From positions 523,067 through 587,066 of the forward strand of contig CAADRB010000055.1 of the NCBI GenBank assembly GCA_900708905.1: DNA of 64,000 nt. The letters are read 5' to 3'. Within the stretch, counting starts at the first letter, position 1. The number at the start of each line of letters is the position of its first letter. Source of the DNA: Hymenolepis diminuta (lineage: Eukaryota; Platyhelminthes; Cestoda; Cyclophyllidea; Hymenolepididae). Positions 27,300 to 42,083 of this stretch are shown piece by piece. Position numbers and translations under genes: made by a program. Under the pieces are notes generated by a model that was given only the letters and a program-made list of their open reading frames with translations, was not told the origin of the DNA and ran no database searches.

Positions 27300-28590
27300 A
27301 TCTGAAAGCACTTATACTATTGCAACTTAAACTATCCCGATGATAATTAATGTACTTTTTGTATCAAAAGATTTCCTGACAAATACTACTAAAGCTACTG
27401 AAATAAAGGCACCCTACACTACTCTTTGTAAAAACAAAACAAGGAATTTAGAAATCGCAAGATTTCTAGACGTTGCCAGAAGATCTTTCGTTTACAGGAG
27501 CTGAATGAGAACAATGGAACACAAGCCACAATGAGGCCACGACGAAGAGAAAAGAGCTTTGTTAGCATTCTGCACTTTGACTCACTCAGAACACCTGAGT
27601 TTGTGAGAAGAATGGAGGAAAATTCTGGGAAAACAATGCGGCTTCTTGTCAAAGATCTGCAAGTGTCTGAAGGAAAAATGAGGAATGTGATTCATCAAGG
27701 CCGTGGATACAAATATCATGCGTTCATAGGCAAGGTCAGTTAATGTCGACAAAAACAACCTAAGAGAATCGTCTAATTCCTGCAAACAGACTCTAAAACC
27801 AATTGAAGCATCCAAAAGGACAAGAACATCCTTGGATCAAAAAATCAATGGAAGAAAGTGTAGCTGGTTGGCCATGTGCAGGTAGGCGGACATCACTGAA
27901 GTTTCAATTGTTATGCATACGCATAAAGTTTCCAGCAATACTGATGCTTTTTGGTGTTGTTGTTTCAATGTTGTTTCATGACTCCTCCATTTTTCCACAG
28001 AGCCTTAGAGCCGATGCAGATGCTGATGTCTATGTGAAGACACTTCAACTGTTATTAAACCGCCTTGGATAGACAGCGTAGCCGATGGAGGAAGACCTTA
28101 TGTCTCCCAACAAGATTGGGCTCCATCCCATGAGGCTCTCAAAACCCAGGACTGGATGGATGGTCGGGAATTTCTATTATCATGTCACACCAAACTCATT
28201 GCCTCCTAACTACTCACCAGACCTTAATTCTTTTGATAATTGCATGTGGAGCGAGGTGAGGCTGGGTGGGGCAGGACGGGGAGGGGAGGGGGACGGATTG
28301 TGGTTCAGACGAGAGTTAATAAGAATCCTCTCAGCACCAAATCCTCTCTGATGGGAGTAGTGGCCCGAATAATGAATAAAAGCTAACTGGTTGAGGCTTG
28401 CAGTCAGTCGCTTTTGAACTTGAATTGATTTAGTGATAGAAGCCGAAGGAGAATTTATATAATGAAACACAGGTTAATATTATATCCCTTTGTTCTGTAA
28501 CAGGGAACGGTAAGTTGCAACTATTAACAATTTCATTTTCTGCTTTTCTAAAAGTGCGTAAGATGTCTTCAATGCTTTATACACCCTGTA
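27300..28590 (+). mobile_element. Decayed Tc1/mariner-like transposon, longer copy (A)
   Basis: About 1.29 kb, the usual size of a Tc1/mariner element. The 3' end reads TACACCCTGTA, the inverted form of the TACAGGG terminus seen in the second copy at 13282. The 5' end is degraded (the alignable part starts near 27303 with GAAAGCACTTATA against GGGCACTTGTA) and is placed by alignment. It carries a broken transposase. It matches the 12190-13282 element over most of its length, in opposite orientation, but retains about 200 bases that the other lacks. The left boundary is uncertain by a few bases. Confidence 0.8.
27531..28470 (+). pseudogene. Broken mariner-like transposase in copy A
   Basis: A helix-turn-helix segment (27531-27743; RTPEFVRRMEENSGKTMRL, then VSEGKMRNVIHQ) is typical of IS630/Tc1/mariner transposases. 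Downstream pieces lie in different frames: FPQSLRADADADVYVKTLQ near 28.0 kb; SQQDWAPSH, the second catalytic aspartate motif, near 28.1 kb; and LPPNYSPDLNSFDNCMW, the third motif, at about 28.2 kb. Frameshifts separate them: one just after VYVKTLQ and one between the SQQDWAPSH and SPDLN segments. A G-rich insertion interrupts the sequence after CMW. It cannot encode an active enzyme. Confidence 0.8.
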
Positions 28591-30681
28591 ATATCCTGCT
28601 TAGCCTCCAATAGCTTCCTCCAAGCGCCATTGTCGATATGAATTTTGGAAACCATTTCCACTGTGCTGAGTTCTGTGGTAAAATAATAAATACAAACATT
28701 TTAGAATGGATTGGACAAGATGACCTATTTCTAATAACCATCAAAATGGCCTTGGGAATTGCTAGTTTATTCATTTGATCAAATTCCTTATTTGACACAA
28801 CTAAGATTCTGATAAATCTTTCTATTTGACGAAAATTAAGTTGAATAACCGCAAACATTTTCCTTAATTCACTTTGTCTTTGGATAAAACTTTCTGCATT
28901 TTCTATTTAGCGTATTTGGATTTAATGACAAGAAAGCCACAGTAACAGCTTGCCACATTGATTGGTATCCTTCAGCGGGAGAAGACTGGACTTCACTCAA
29001 ATGAAATTTTTCCTCCAGTTATTTGATATCATAGATAAATGTTAATTTTTTGTTAGTTTAATTTACAATGTACTTTTAGAACTGTACTATTATAATTGTC
29101 CCATTTTGGGATAAAACAGTCATTTATGTATACCACAGCTCTGATTGTTATTTAAAAAGTAATGTTGAATAAATAAATGCATAATTTTATAAAGGTCTAA
29201 TGAAACACTTTTCCTACAATGTGATAATTGAACTAAATTTTGGACCTAAATGGGTTAGAAATGTTTCTACTAAAGTTCTGGTTAATTGAACTACAATATA
29301 TTTTTTTAATGGATTAGTATCACGACTTTAGTATTAGGTGAATATATTACAAATTACTAACTTAAGCTCAAAGACAGATAAAAATGGAGAAGAGATTTAA
29401 AATCTTGTAATGTTGAATTTTGAAGATTTAAAAATTGAACTTTAATTTCCATGTGTATTCTTTATATGTGGCCGGGAAAAAATCTTGAGTAAGCTTAGCT
29501 TTACGTCCACTGATTGGGACAGTGCACTGAATATCTTTTTTAAAAGGAGGAAAATACACATATATACATTCTGGTGGTAAAGACAGAATGCATCCTGCAA
29601 GGAGTCACCAATGAATGTTAACCTGATTTAATCAAATATCTATACATTATATTATCATATTAAGGACCACTTAGAAAGACCCAGAAAAAGTTCAAGGTAG
29701 ATTTTAACGTAATACCACAGAGTTAAATTTACAAAAATCATTATACATATCGTGAGGGTAAACAGAAATGTTGGGAGGGAGCCTTTCTTGCGTCCAACAT
29801 TCGAGCACCCGGACGTCACACGTAGTACCAAATAATTTCAATTTTATTGAATCTCTAAAAGAAATTGACAGAGCATTACATTTCGTTGTCGAATAGGGCA
29901 TAAAAATAGCTCACGGTTTAATAATATAAAAGTCTCATGGTACTTTATTTCGAATATTTAATAAAAATTTGTAATAATTAAAACGCATCTGTAAAACTCA
30001 TCTGTCTGCTTTAGGTTATAAGATTTAAATAAAATCGAGGTGACATGAAATTAAAGCCAGAAGTAAATAGGCTCAAAATATCGTAGACATAGTCACACCT
30101 ATGAATCTGGGAGTCAAATAATTGAATTTTGAACTCTAGGAAATTATACAGAGAACCTTATTCCTTATGAAAATACAAGAATACAAAGTTTCCAAAATGC
30201 AGATGAAGTAAGGCTCTTGATGCCCTGACTTCAGTATTTGTACATTAGTAATTGACCATAAATAAATGGATTTTAGTGGCATTTGGCAAGCAAAAATGTT
30301 CCATTTGCAAACAGCCTAACAAGTGTTTTTTTAAATAATTTTCTGAAAATGGATTTCTTCTGTACTTTAAATTCTGATAAATAAAGCTTATTTTCTCTAA
30401 GACACTTTTATTCTTGAGAAATTTGCTAGTAATCAAATTATTGAGTCATCATAAAAAGTGAAAACAAATTGCATTTATCTAACTTATTTACAATCTGCTA
30501 ACTATTTATTATCCACATTCATAATAGGCAATGAAATTTATTTATATTACAGTGCACACTATCCAAGACCACTTGTAATGTTATGCAACTTTTTTCAAGG
30601 TGGCCGGAAAAGGGCTACCCACTAAATCCTCCCATTTTTGCCTTTTTATACTACAAAAAACAGTAAATTTTGGCCCTGATT

Positions 30682-30699
30682 TTAACCCATATGGGTTAA
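30682..30699. repeat. 18-base perfect palindrome
   Basis: TTAACCCATATGGGTTAA, identical on both strands, in intergenic DNA. Confidence 0.7.
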
Positions 30700-33600
30700 T
30701 GCACTCTAAAAACATGCCCTACACTTCCTAAATTCGTCTGCTCTTTTAGTTTTAAATCGGCGCCTTTATAATAAGTATTTGTAAATTATTTTAAGATTTC
30801 ATATTATTTAATACAAACATCTAGTAGCTTATAAATGTGCATGCCAAATAAAAATAAGCATTATTTACAAATTGCAATAATATGAAAATTAAAATTTCAA
30901 TCATTTAAAAATGCTTTTCATTTAATTATGCTTTATTTCATAATTGAACTGAAGATTTGATGGATTCCAAAATTATACTTAAAAGCTCACTCTTCCACAT
31001 CGATTGGGTCTAATCTCAAGAAGATGAAAAATTAAGCCACTTAACACACCGATTATCACATGTTTTCCGGTGATATTCAAAGATGCTTAATATGTTTTCC
31101 TCATTAAAATATTGTTCTCCGTGTTTTAGTACTTTCAATAAAGAGGAATCTTTGCCATTCAAAATATACACTGACGTAAATTATTGTCAAAGAGTAATAA
31201 ATGTTTGCTAAGAAGGCTGTTGGTGGCACTTGGAAGACGGAATGAACTTAACAAAATGGTTTTTCAGTAATATCTTCGATTACAAACGATCTTGCAATCA
31301 AAATTTGTCAATAAAATATACGAATACTAATTGGTTACATTTTTTCACCCGATTGGTCAAATTTACGATAAATTGTCTTTTATAGAAAAGTCTAGTATAC
31401 AGATAAGGCAAATAATCAAACTATCCACGAAATTACCGCCATTTTTTATATAAAGCGGAAGCTGAAAATAACATGAAGCAATTGAATATTCCTTTCGCCT
31501 TTTTATTCACTGCCTCGTATTCTTCTAACTCTTTTGCTCTTCTCTTGTTTCTTTTTTTGGAAAATTGTAATCCCCCTTTAATTAATCACGGCAGCAATTA
31601 TATTTTGGAAGAAGGGGAGAATTCATGAGCTTACATCGAATTCCCAGGGGAGTTGCTGATTAAATTTTAAAATCAGCTGCGCTAGTTGAAGTAGGAAAAA
31701 AATACAAAGACATGGAATGAATGGAGGTAGGCAAGCTCAGAGAAGAAAGTGAACTTATACACGCAATTTTAATTGTCAAAAGCTGGGAAACTTTGTCAAA
31801 CAGGAGAGAATTTTCCATTAATTGTGAGAAAGTGCTGTTGGAACCAATTTAAGTAAGTAAGGTAGAATTGACCATGCTTGAATGAATGTTAGAAATTAAT
31901 TAACCAAATTCAGACGTGGGTCAGTGTTTTGTTTAAATCCATCGCAGAAGGATTTGGAGTAGCATTTAAAAATTTTTTATTTATTTTTTTCATCCGATAA
32001 ATTTTTATACAATTATATGCATATATATGTATATATTACTAACTTCTGTCAATTTTATAGATGTGTGACAGTTATGGACGTATATGAAAATGTCAAACAA
32101 CAGCCGTCTTTCCGGCCAAATAAACTTTTAGGAACCTTGACCTTGAAAAAGACATTTAAACTTGGAAAGAGAATAATTACACTACAAGGAATGAAATAGG
32201 GAGGTAAAAATTAAAAACTAGTTAAGATTTAAGAATTGAATTATGATTGCTGGGTAATATTTAACCGCTCAACAATAAAAATTTCATAATTCAACCAAGA
32301 GATTCGTTGATGAGTTGATATTGTAAAATTCAGAACCCATTGACTAGTTTAATTAATCAGTCTGTTGGTTACGCCACTCGATTCGTTTGTTTCTCCTCGT
32401 AGTTAAGAGCAACACGATTAAAGTGTTAGACACAACTTAAAAGGTATTCTATTTTCGGAAATCTGCACTCCAGCAGTCAGTCTTCATGCTGAGGATGCAA
32501 ATATGTGGACGTTACTGACAGAACTCTATGTGTGCAAAAATGCACGTATATTTCCTTATGTTAGGCTATATATTTAGATAAATGCTCGAAAATCAATAAA
32601 TTTAAGTGCATATACTTATTGCTTCTATTAGCTGGGGCTAACCAGTCTCTTAAGAGTAATATCAATAAATAGAAGCCTTCAGTGAAAAATACTTCTTCTC
32701 GTACTCATTGTCAATACATAAGTATTTTGAAACAACTTTTATTAAGAACATTAACAGAAGGAGCCTTTTTATTCTCTCAGAGTGGCTATAAATGGTCTTT
32801 TTTGTTCAACGGGCAAAGTGGTAATTTCAAAGAATAGGTAGTAAAAATATGATAGTATAATGTAATTAATTTTAATTGTTTTCCCATTTCTTCTCAGTTG
32901 GAATCAAAACGTGTAGCTACTTAAATTTGCTTTCAATTTACGCTTTAAATCATTTAATAATTGAGTAGTTAATTTTGCTCTCTACCACAATTTTAATGCA
33001 ATCACTTAGGTAAAGCTATGAAATGCTATAAACACGTATTCATATTGAAAAGATGAGTAGGGAAACTCATTCTCTTTCCTATTAACAACAATTTTTTATG
33101 TCACTATTATGTTGTTTCATTTGATTCAATCAATTTTCAATTTTTTCATTTTTTAGCATTATTTGCGAACCTAGAATTTCTTTTACCTTTGATAATGAAC
33201 CAAGGATTGTTGAAAATATCAAAATGCCAGTCAAATAACAATAACCACAGATCTAAGAACACCCATTTGACTTATCTTTATTGTAAACAAAATAGCTTGT
33301 TTTAAAAATTTATCGAAACGAAAAAACTATGAGCCTATTCAGTCATTTCTTATCTTTCTGTTATTTAATCTTGATGATAAACCTTTTTCTTTAAAATTTC
33401 TTAAAAACTACCTAACCTGTAGATGGTTAGTGTGACCGTATCATAGAAAATCACTGCCTCCATTTGACAAATATTAACAAATGTAGATCGGTCGGTATTC
33501 AACAATAAGCATCAATCTCATGGCAAGCAACTTGGAGGACTCGTAAGTTTATTGCTACGCTAATCGTGAAATAATTTCTGGAAGGGATTCATGTTTCATT

Positions 33601-36600
33601 GTAATCGATATAAGAGAATGAAGGCAATAGCATTGATGCGGATGTTCGGATCAGACACATTAAATATTTTAAAATTAAATTATGCGGACTTTTAAAAAAC
33701 ATTTTATGCTACCTCACAATAAGGAACTGAGCAAGTTGTGAACCACAGCATAATTTAAAATCGTTCATAAATTTCCAAAAAATTAGCCAAATAATGCCAT
33801 CTTTCCGTGGTATTTCATTTTTCAAAAGAATTTATATCATACCATGCTGATGAATTAAATTTTCTGGGAACAAGGACTCGGAAAGGATACGCATTGACCA
33901 GATCATCTACCTTTGTGCGTAATGCCAACTATAATTGATTGAGTAGACAAACGGGGTTGATCAAGCCAAGGTCACCATATCTCAAATAGAATTTAAGATG
34001 TGGTCAGACATTGAGGATCTGAATACCTTAATATGCGCCGAGAAAGCCTAATGAAAGGTTTACAATTTTAATCTGAGTTAGGGGGTACGATAAGATAAAT
34101 ATGAAGTTTTATAAGAGGCGGTAGTTTCCACTGAATTGATAAAAAGTAATGGTTAATAAATAATTTCATTCTCATTATTTTTAAACAATGTAAAGTCTAG
34201 AAAGGAAAGAAACGGGAAAAGGGGGTCAAGACGGATCAGGCAATGAAGTCAAGATGTCAATAATCTTACATTGTTTGAATTACGAAAACAACGAGGCGTC
34301 AATTGTCTTATGAGGTATATAGTTTGTTTTGTTCATATTTGACTATTTGACTCCCGATTCATGTGCGAGATGGTCCACAAAATTCTGAGCTTGTTAGCCG
34401 GTTGATGTGCTTCAATTTATATTTGTATCTTGATACGGTAAAGATCATACAGGTGAGAATGGCAAAGATTTCCTCAAGGTGGACTTTAATCGAATATTAA
34501 TGTATATAATATGTTGCTAGTTGAATTATGTGCTATTCGGCACGTATCAATTATTAATTGTTTGTTTTCACATCAATGATAATATTGAAGATTAGACATT
34601 TCAAAGTTAAATTGTTGCGGTGTAATTAATTTATTCTCTTTTAAAGAAAATGATACCAATTAACCAATACAAATTCAGGATAAAACTTACTCTAACGCAG
34701 ATAAAATAGAGTTTGAAGCGGAGAATCTCATCCTAAGGTATTCAAGTAACATATCTTTAAATAAAATTTAACGGTAATCAAATTTTCTCTGACCCCGGAT
34801 ATTTTTGGCTAAAAGAAACCGTCGATTTTGCTTTGTCTCTTATGTATTCGAAATCCCCAAATTGATGACCGCTAGGGACTAAGTACTCCTTTAATTAAAG
34901 GGTTCTTTTGCTTGAAATTTAGGGTGGAGTTTTTCGTAAACATGCTTGTTTTTCGTTTGAGGCAAAATTTTGCTCTTTTGACTAATAATAACTACTAATT
35001 ATATCAAAAATATTAGATTTAAATTATGAAGTAAGTTCTCTTGGAAATTTCTAAAATTAGGTAGCACATAAATCAAGTCCTTTTAAGATCAAAAATACTA
35101 ATCGTAAACCGTATTGCTTAATTGTTAATTTAATTAATTTGGACATCAGATTTTTCAAACTGTTAATATTATTGTGTTAAAATTTATGTCAAGGTAAGAA
35201 TACATTTTCATAGTGGGAAAGTAAGTAAAATCAGTTAACAGAAAGCCATATAAATGATAGACAGGATAGGAGTGAGAAGTTGTTGAGTGTAGAGTCAAGG
35301 CATTAAAGGGTCTTGGTTCACTTGATTTTCGCATTTAGATTGTACACTATTTACTTAAAGAGTAGTTTGCGTTCCAGAATTCACATGTCAGGTTTCGTCA
35401 CTTAGATTAGTGAGGAAATTCTTTTCATTAATATTCAGTAATTATTGACCAACAGTCTAATTAAGATAACTCGTTTTATCATCCAAATGTTGAGAAAACA
35501 GAATAATATTACTTGGCTAAGCTTAAAATTAAACATCAAAATTTTCTAAACTGCAATCTGTAACGTAATATTAAGGTATTATGTTAGTAGATTTTAAAAG
35601 AAGCTTCCTAAAATATGCGCAACTTCTCCTTCCTTCATGAATCGATGTGATTCGGAATCATCTGCTTAATGTAGTCTATAAATATCTTAAAGGGGTAGTT
35701 TTCGATATATCTTGAAATTTTACTTAGGCTAAGCCGACTGGGTAATTGTGACATCCAAACACCTGAATTCTGGTCAGTTGACTCTTGATGTCACTTAACC
35801 CTCTAACTTCCGTATTTGTCTCTCCACAATATCATACGACACGATCAAATAGGGACGTGATCCCCCAGAGATCATCTCGGTCTTTTGCACGTAGTTTCCA
35901 ATACGTCACATCAATCTTCAAAACTCAATTTTATGAACACAGAAAGTTGCAGTGGATTGCTAGTCTTTTATTTTGACAGGTTTGTTTACCAGTTGTAATA
36001 CTAGCTTCATAAAACTTGAAATACTCATTCCATTTTGCTCACCTGCGAGTGCAAACAATCTTACACTCTCAATCCGCCCTTTTAACTTATTTTATTGAAG
36101 GATAAAATAAGAATCGCCTGGTATAAAGCCAAAAATAGAATGAAGAACTGATGGTACTTAAAACGTGGAGTAGCAGAGAGATGCCTAAAAGCGGAAGGTA
36201 GCTGAGATGCATTAGATAAGAGGAAACTACAGATATAGGGGATCTAACTAGAGGTCCTGGCTGTAGGAGTATGAGATAAGAATCGAATTGAGAGACAGGC
36301 CTTAGGTAAGGTTTATATATGTAGAAGCGTTAAAATATTCGGGATTGTTAAAAGACCGTTGAAAATTTAGAAAGGAGTTTAGAGCAGTTCAGTCGGCCAG
36401 GAGTTTGACAATTATAGTAGTTCCGGTAATTGACAAACTGCCCAAAAACATAAACTCGGACAGCCTAGAAACATTCAATCATGCGCAGCTCATGAAAATC
36501 TAGTTTAAAATTAATTTGTATTTTTAGCGTACAAAATGTATGCGCTTCACCTTTCATACTCTCTTTTAATACCTCGAATTAGCGAACTAAATTATATCCA

Positions 36601-37918
36601 CTTTCTCTGCTGTAATTATCACCGAAAAAGCCAATTCACTAATTGGTGATAAGAAAGAAATCTAAGGGACTCTCTTCTCCAGTGTGAGAGGTGTCAATTA
36701 CAGGTTCAAATAGGATAGTTTGATTTTTAAAGGTTCACTAATAGTAATAATCATTGTTGATCAGTCCAATTGCTGGCAAAAGCCGGTAATTAATCTCATT
36801 TTATTATTTTCTGTGATTGGAATGGTTAGCCGCTCAGGTAAATACTGGCCAGTTGAGAGGTAGCAAAATGTGAGCTACTCAGCGGAAAGGATTTTATGCG
36901 TTTACACTCCTTTCACGTCGAATATCGGGATTAACCTTTCTTCAGGATGTTTAAGAATTATCTAATGTTATTTACTTTTCAAATAGTTACTTATTACTTT
37001 CCTTTATATGTCATTGTCATATCAGTTATTTAAACAAAATAATCTTCCTTTTTTTAATTTGCCAATTCACTCGAGCAGAAAAGGGTTCGAAATTCGGCCG
37101 TCTGACTTTTATAGAACCTTTTAATACTTCAAAATAACAAGAGAGAAGTCTGTAAAAAATATTTAAAAATAAAGGTGATTTAACTGCATAACGTTTGTTG
37201 ATTTGTTTACAAGATTTCTTTTGAAGGTTCTTTTATGTGCTTATTTTAAGTTTTAATATACAAAAGTAAAATCCTACCTTCATTTTACTCCCTTAAAAAT
37301 GCTCCGGGATATCAGTAATTTTAATTTAATAGCAGTAAAATTTCGGAGAAATCTAAAATGATACCAAATGGAGACCAGTTCACATTGAAAATTCCAAATC
37401 AGTCATCCGTTAGCAGTCTTACATTATTAATAACAATATTATCACCATACTTGTGTGATAGTAAAGTTCAAATATTAATTTGAAAAATTTTTTCCCAAGG
37501 TGTCAAAGTTTTATGAATTTGAAGTTAAATATATTGAAATAGATGGATATTGTTTTGGGAAAACATTTCTCATTTACTTATTAAATGTTCTAAATTTTTT
37601 TCATTTAAAGAGCTGAATTGTTTAAAATGTTTCATCTTTATGGATCACAGCTAACCAAAATAATTAAATAGAATATTCATTGAAAACAATCACACCTGAT
37701 CTGATAAAATTTAAATTTTAAAAGTCCTCCAGAAATGTGCGAACCCATTAAAATCAAAGAGAAATAAACTTGCCTGGACCAAATGCCCGAAGTGTGGCTG
37801 AAATAATTATTTTAAAAAATGTATCCTGCCTTCTAAATCATACGTGCAAAATGGTAAAATCTATCTCTTCATCTGGGACACTCAGACTGCGGTATAACAA
37901 TTCTCTTGAAAGTGAAGA

Positions 37919-37943
37919 ATTATGAAATTTGAAATTTCATAAT
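37919..37943. repeat. 25-base palindrome with one-base centre
   Basis: Perfect 12-base arms (ATTATGAAATTT and its complement) around a single G. Confidence 0.7.
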
Positions 37944-39020
37944 CTGGTTTCCTGAGTGTATTTATTTTCAGAGCTCGTTGAACACTTAATTCATTAAGAC
38001 AATCGCTTGTATCGTTTCAAAAAATATGTTTATTCATTATAGCAAAGATGCAAACAGAATAAATTTCACAAATTTTTAAATAAATCTGCAACGACAATCT
38101 TTAATAATAAGTGAGGATTTATTTCAAGTCATTTCAAATAACTGTAATGAAATATAGAAGGTTTATCAGCCGAAATTTTGTCACTGGGAAAAAAACTAGC
38201 AAAATGATTTTTTTTGGAAATGGTAAACAAATCCGAGATACGTTCGAAACTACAGAAACACGGAACCTCTTCTAATTAACGCCTCATCAACTATAAATTT
38301 TGAATAATGTTTTATTGTTAAAGAAATTACATCGCCGGCAGACATTTCTCATCCGCGGGAAAACAGGAAAAGAAGATGCTTTTTTTCAGTGAGCAGAGGA
38401 AAAGGCAACTTAGGTTTTTAAAATGTATTTTGAGAGACATTTTTATGATTTTTTTGTATTTATTTTATGCTGTAGTTGAACATGATTCTCTAAAAATAAC
38501 ATCTAAAACATTCATTTAAACAATAACATTTCTACTTTGTTCTGTTTTTCTCTGTATAAAAAGATTTAATTTTGATATTTTTATTAGACTGTATTAATGG
38601 ATCGTGTGAATTACTTCAAATTTATATATCTTATCTCTCTGTTTAATCAAACAAATTCCTTTCTGATTTCTTTGCAGAAAAAAACGAACTTCCGTTTGAT
38701 TAACTTGTGTCTGCTTTTCAGACTGATAATTAAACTTCACTAATTAGAGTTTCTTTACTCTAGACATTCTTGAAAAGAAATTTAAAATCTTGTAAAATAT
38801 TGAACTTATCGCTTTTTTAGTAATTAAAGATACGATAAATGAGAAAAAATCTGCATTTTTAATTACGCAACACTAGTTTATATTCAAGTAACTATCTTAT
38901 TATATCTTCTCCCATCACTGGGCTTACGAATTCCCTTCTGTAATGTTCATCGAGGACAAACGGAGCTATTTCACTCGTTTGAACCACTTCACCTTCAGCT
39001 TCATCTTTATGTATATTTTA

Positions 39021-39042
39021 TTATATATATATATATTATATT
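39021..39042. repeat. (TA)n microsatellite
   Basis: TA dinucleotide run with one interruption in an otherwise AT-rich region. Confidence 0.7.
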
Positions 39043-41783
39043 TTTCATATTTGGAATTTTCGCTTAAAAGATCTTATCGATCAAGTAATTATATAATTTA
39101 TTCCCTTTGATAATGAATTTCCGTTTCACTTGTTTACCGTAATCTTCTCATACTTTAATGAAATTGCATTTGTTTAATCGCATCAGCGTGAGTTGATAAT
39201 ACCTTAAAAACAAATGCACATGGATAAACAGTTTACATATATGAGCACATATATTTGTATCCTATTGTTATTGTTGTCCCTTGTATAGTAACAACTTTAA
39301 TGCTCTGAATATGAGATTCTCACAACACTGCCTGTTGAAATTCTAATTTAATTAAATGCATTATCTCAAAATGATAAATAAATCATATTGTTAGAGTTGA
39401 TCTTAACTACTGCCTGCCAATTTCGTTTAAATTCAACCAAGTCCAGTTTATAAGAATGGTAAGCCAAGAGGATGTGGTGACCTTTCAAGTAATCAACCAT
39501 TGTTTATTTTATTATCGATTAATCCCATTTTCCATTTTCTCCCCTTAATATCGAACTTCGCTCTGTACTGCTAATGGCTTATTTTCATTCATGTCCCTCA
39601 TTGGTCTTGCCATCTGAAAATTAGGATTCATTTTGTTCATTGTTTACGAGTCAGGCTCCTCTGCATTCCCCTTAGTAAAGTGAACCGTTACAAAGGAACT
39701 TTCTTCTACTTTTATGAGGAGAAGTTTCTTGAAGGAGCAAATTTTCCCTGTTCCTTCGTTAATATAGTCGAGACTTTCTTTTTCGTTTTCTCAAAGTAAA
39801 AGTCCAGGAGTAATATATTTCTGTCAAAAATATACGTAGCCTAACTGAGAACCGTTTAATTTTACTAAATATATATCTTAAGTACAGACCTTTAATGAAC
39901 TTTACAACTTCTACAGTGTTTAAATAACATTAGCAATTTTCACTATTTTAGCTATCCTGGCAAGTAACTTTACTAAATTTGTACTAAAACTGAAGTGTAC
40001 AAAAGACTCCGAAGATCCAATTGTATTGTATCATGCCAATTACGTCATATTACTATTAGAAAAACTAGACGAAACTAGACTTGGGAGGTTGATCATACTC
40101 CAGCCGCAATGTTTCATGCGATCCGATAATGAAAGGCGGAATAAAATAGGAATGATCCAGGCTGTTCACTAGGCTTCAGGCATTGTGTGGATGAACTTAT
40201 CCAAAAGCCTACTGTTTAATATCGGAATTTTCGGAACATCAGGGAATGCAACAAGAACCAATATCCATTAAATAAAAAGGCGTATAACCTAAATCTAATA
40301 CTTGGACTTTATTCTCAGCATCCACTTTATCACCTTGTCATCAACTTTTGGCGGGCTTTTCTACCATTTTCCCTGTCTAGATACTTCTCTACGACTATAA
40401 CTCTAAGCTTTTGCCTTTTTATGTATAATAACATTAGTAAAGAAGTAAAAGATTCAAGGCATTTTTAATTATCAGAATTTTTAAGTAACTGAAGTCAGTG
40501 TCGGATAATAATGGTAATTCAATGATCCAATTTTTATTAAGCTTCAAGGAGAGATCTTGGCCTAACTTGTCTGTCTGCAAACTGTGTTCATGGGCTAGTA
40601 CAAATTTGATAAACTCAGTGATTAAAATTATCCTTGGGTCGGGCCGATACCGTTCAACAGAGGAACACCACAACATGCAGAACCAATTCATAGAAGCAGC
40701 GAGATGATTTACGCCCAAAAACTAAATCACATGTTAGTGTCTTTTGGGAAGAAGATAAATGCAACACATTTGATGACAGAGATACTAGGCCTTAAGATCC
40801 TAGATACCTTCCTGAACTGTCCCCCATTCAATCGTAGTTGTGCAAATACACCGCTGGAACTGGTGAGTATGATATAAAAAACTTTTAGACACTAATTTTT
40901 GCATTATTTTTAATAGTTAAAGTTTTGTTGATGGGAAGACGTGTTTTATGTGTTGTGATATAGCAAATATCAATCGATAGTGAAGGCCTCCTTCTAAAAT
41001 TTTACATCTCTTCTTAATTAATAAACCCTTTTTCTAATCTGTCAATACTCAAAGCCCCATTTCAAAAGATCAACCGTCTTGTTATCTCGTTCACCAACTG
41101 CGATTTTATTACGTTATGGCCGTCTCACAAAAATCTTAGTCTCTCTCACTCGGAGAAATGGGCTCAGGCTTATCCAACCAAAGAGGAGTTAGGCGAGATA
41201 GGAGGCTTTCTTTCATTTTGGCAACGACACAGCATTAACTCCTGGTTTTGTGACAATCTAACTACGCAATTGAGAAAGAGAGATTCATCAAAATTGTCCT
41301 CTCACTAAAGCAGGCATAATGGAAAATTGATGGCAGCTGCAATCTACTTGAATAATGGCACTTTTTGTTGGTCGAAGTAAAGAGCCAAGGTGGATATCAA
41401 ACTGACGATGGAATGATTTGAGTTGTCCTTGGAATTAATTTTTACCTCACCATTATTATCACCAACTTGAAGCATCAGTCAGACTTCCAAGATGCACTTA
41501 GAGGAGTTTTATTGTATTTATCAAAATTTGGTTGACTATCATCTGTCTGTTAGGTTGCACTTTAACCAGTGAAATGAGGGACTTCAGTTTGTGAGTAATT
41601 TTAAGATCCTTAAAATATGGCAATGACTTTTTACACCTGCCACATTGTAATCAAAAGAATGAAGTTCAGAGAAATTTCCCTACTTTTCATAAAACAAATA
41701 AACATAAAGATCAATCAAGTATCATTAACTCCGCCTATTCTGAGATCCCTAGGTCGATACCACATCGATATATGGGAATATGC

Positions 41784-42083
41784 TTAGAAGCGAAATGATG
41801 CATTGCCTTCAAATATTATTATCCTATTGTGAGAGACCTGTGGGACTTCATACCGCTTCATGCATTTGGTGTTCATATTCCTCTCTTTGATTACTTTTCC
41901 AGCTCTGGTTCTGAATGTTTCATTCCAAAAGTCACGCTCATTGAAATGTTTTTCACCCTTATCTATTTCTCTCAATTTCACTTTTCGCAGAGCAGCCCTG
42001 AATGTGGAAGGGTCATAAGAAAGCTTACAACGACAGCAGGCAATTGAAAAATGCTTGCCCAGCCAATTACTTCTGTAGTGCAC
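41784..42083 (-). other. Open stretch of 99 codons, unidentified
   Basis: Contains FRAALRKVKLREIDKGEKHF and RDFWNETFRTRAGKVIKERN. The charged composition looks protein-like, but no family is recognised and no splice partners are evident. Confidence 0.2.
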
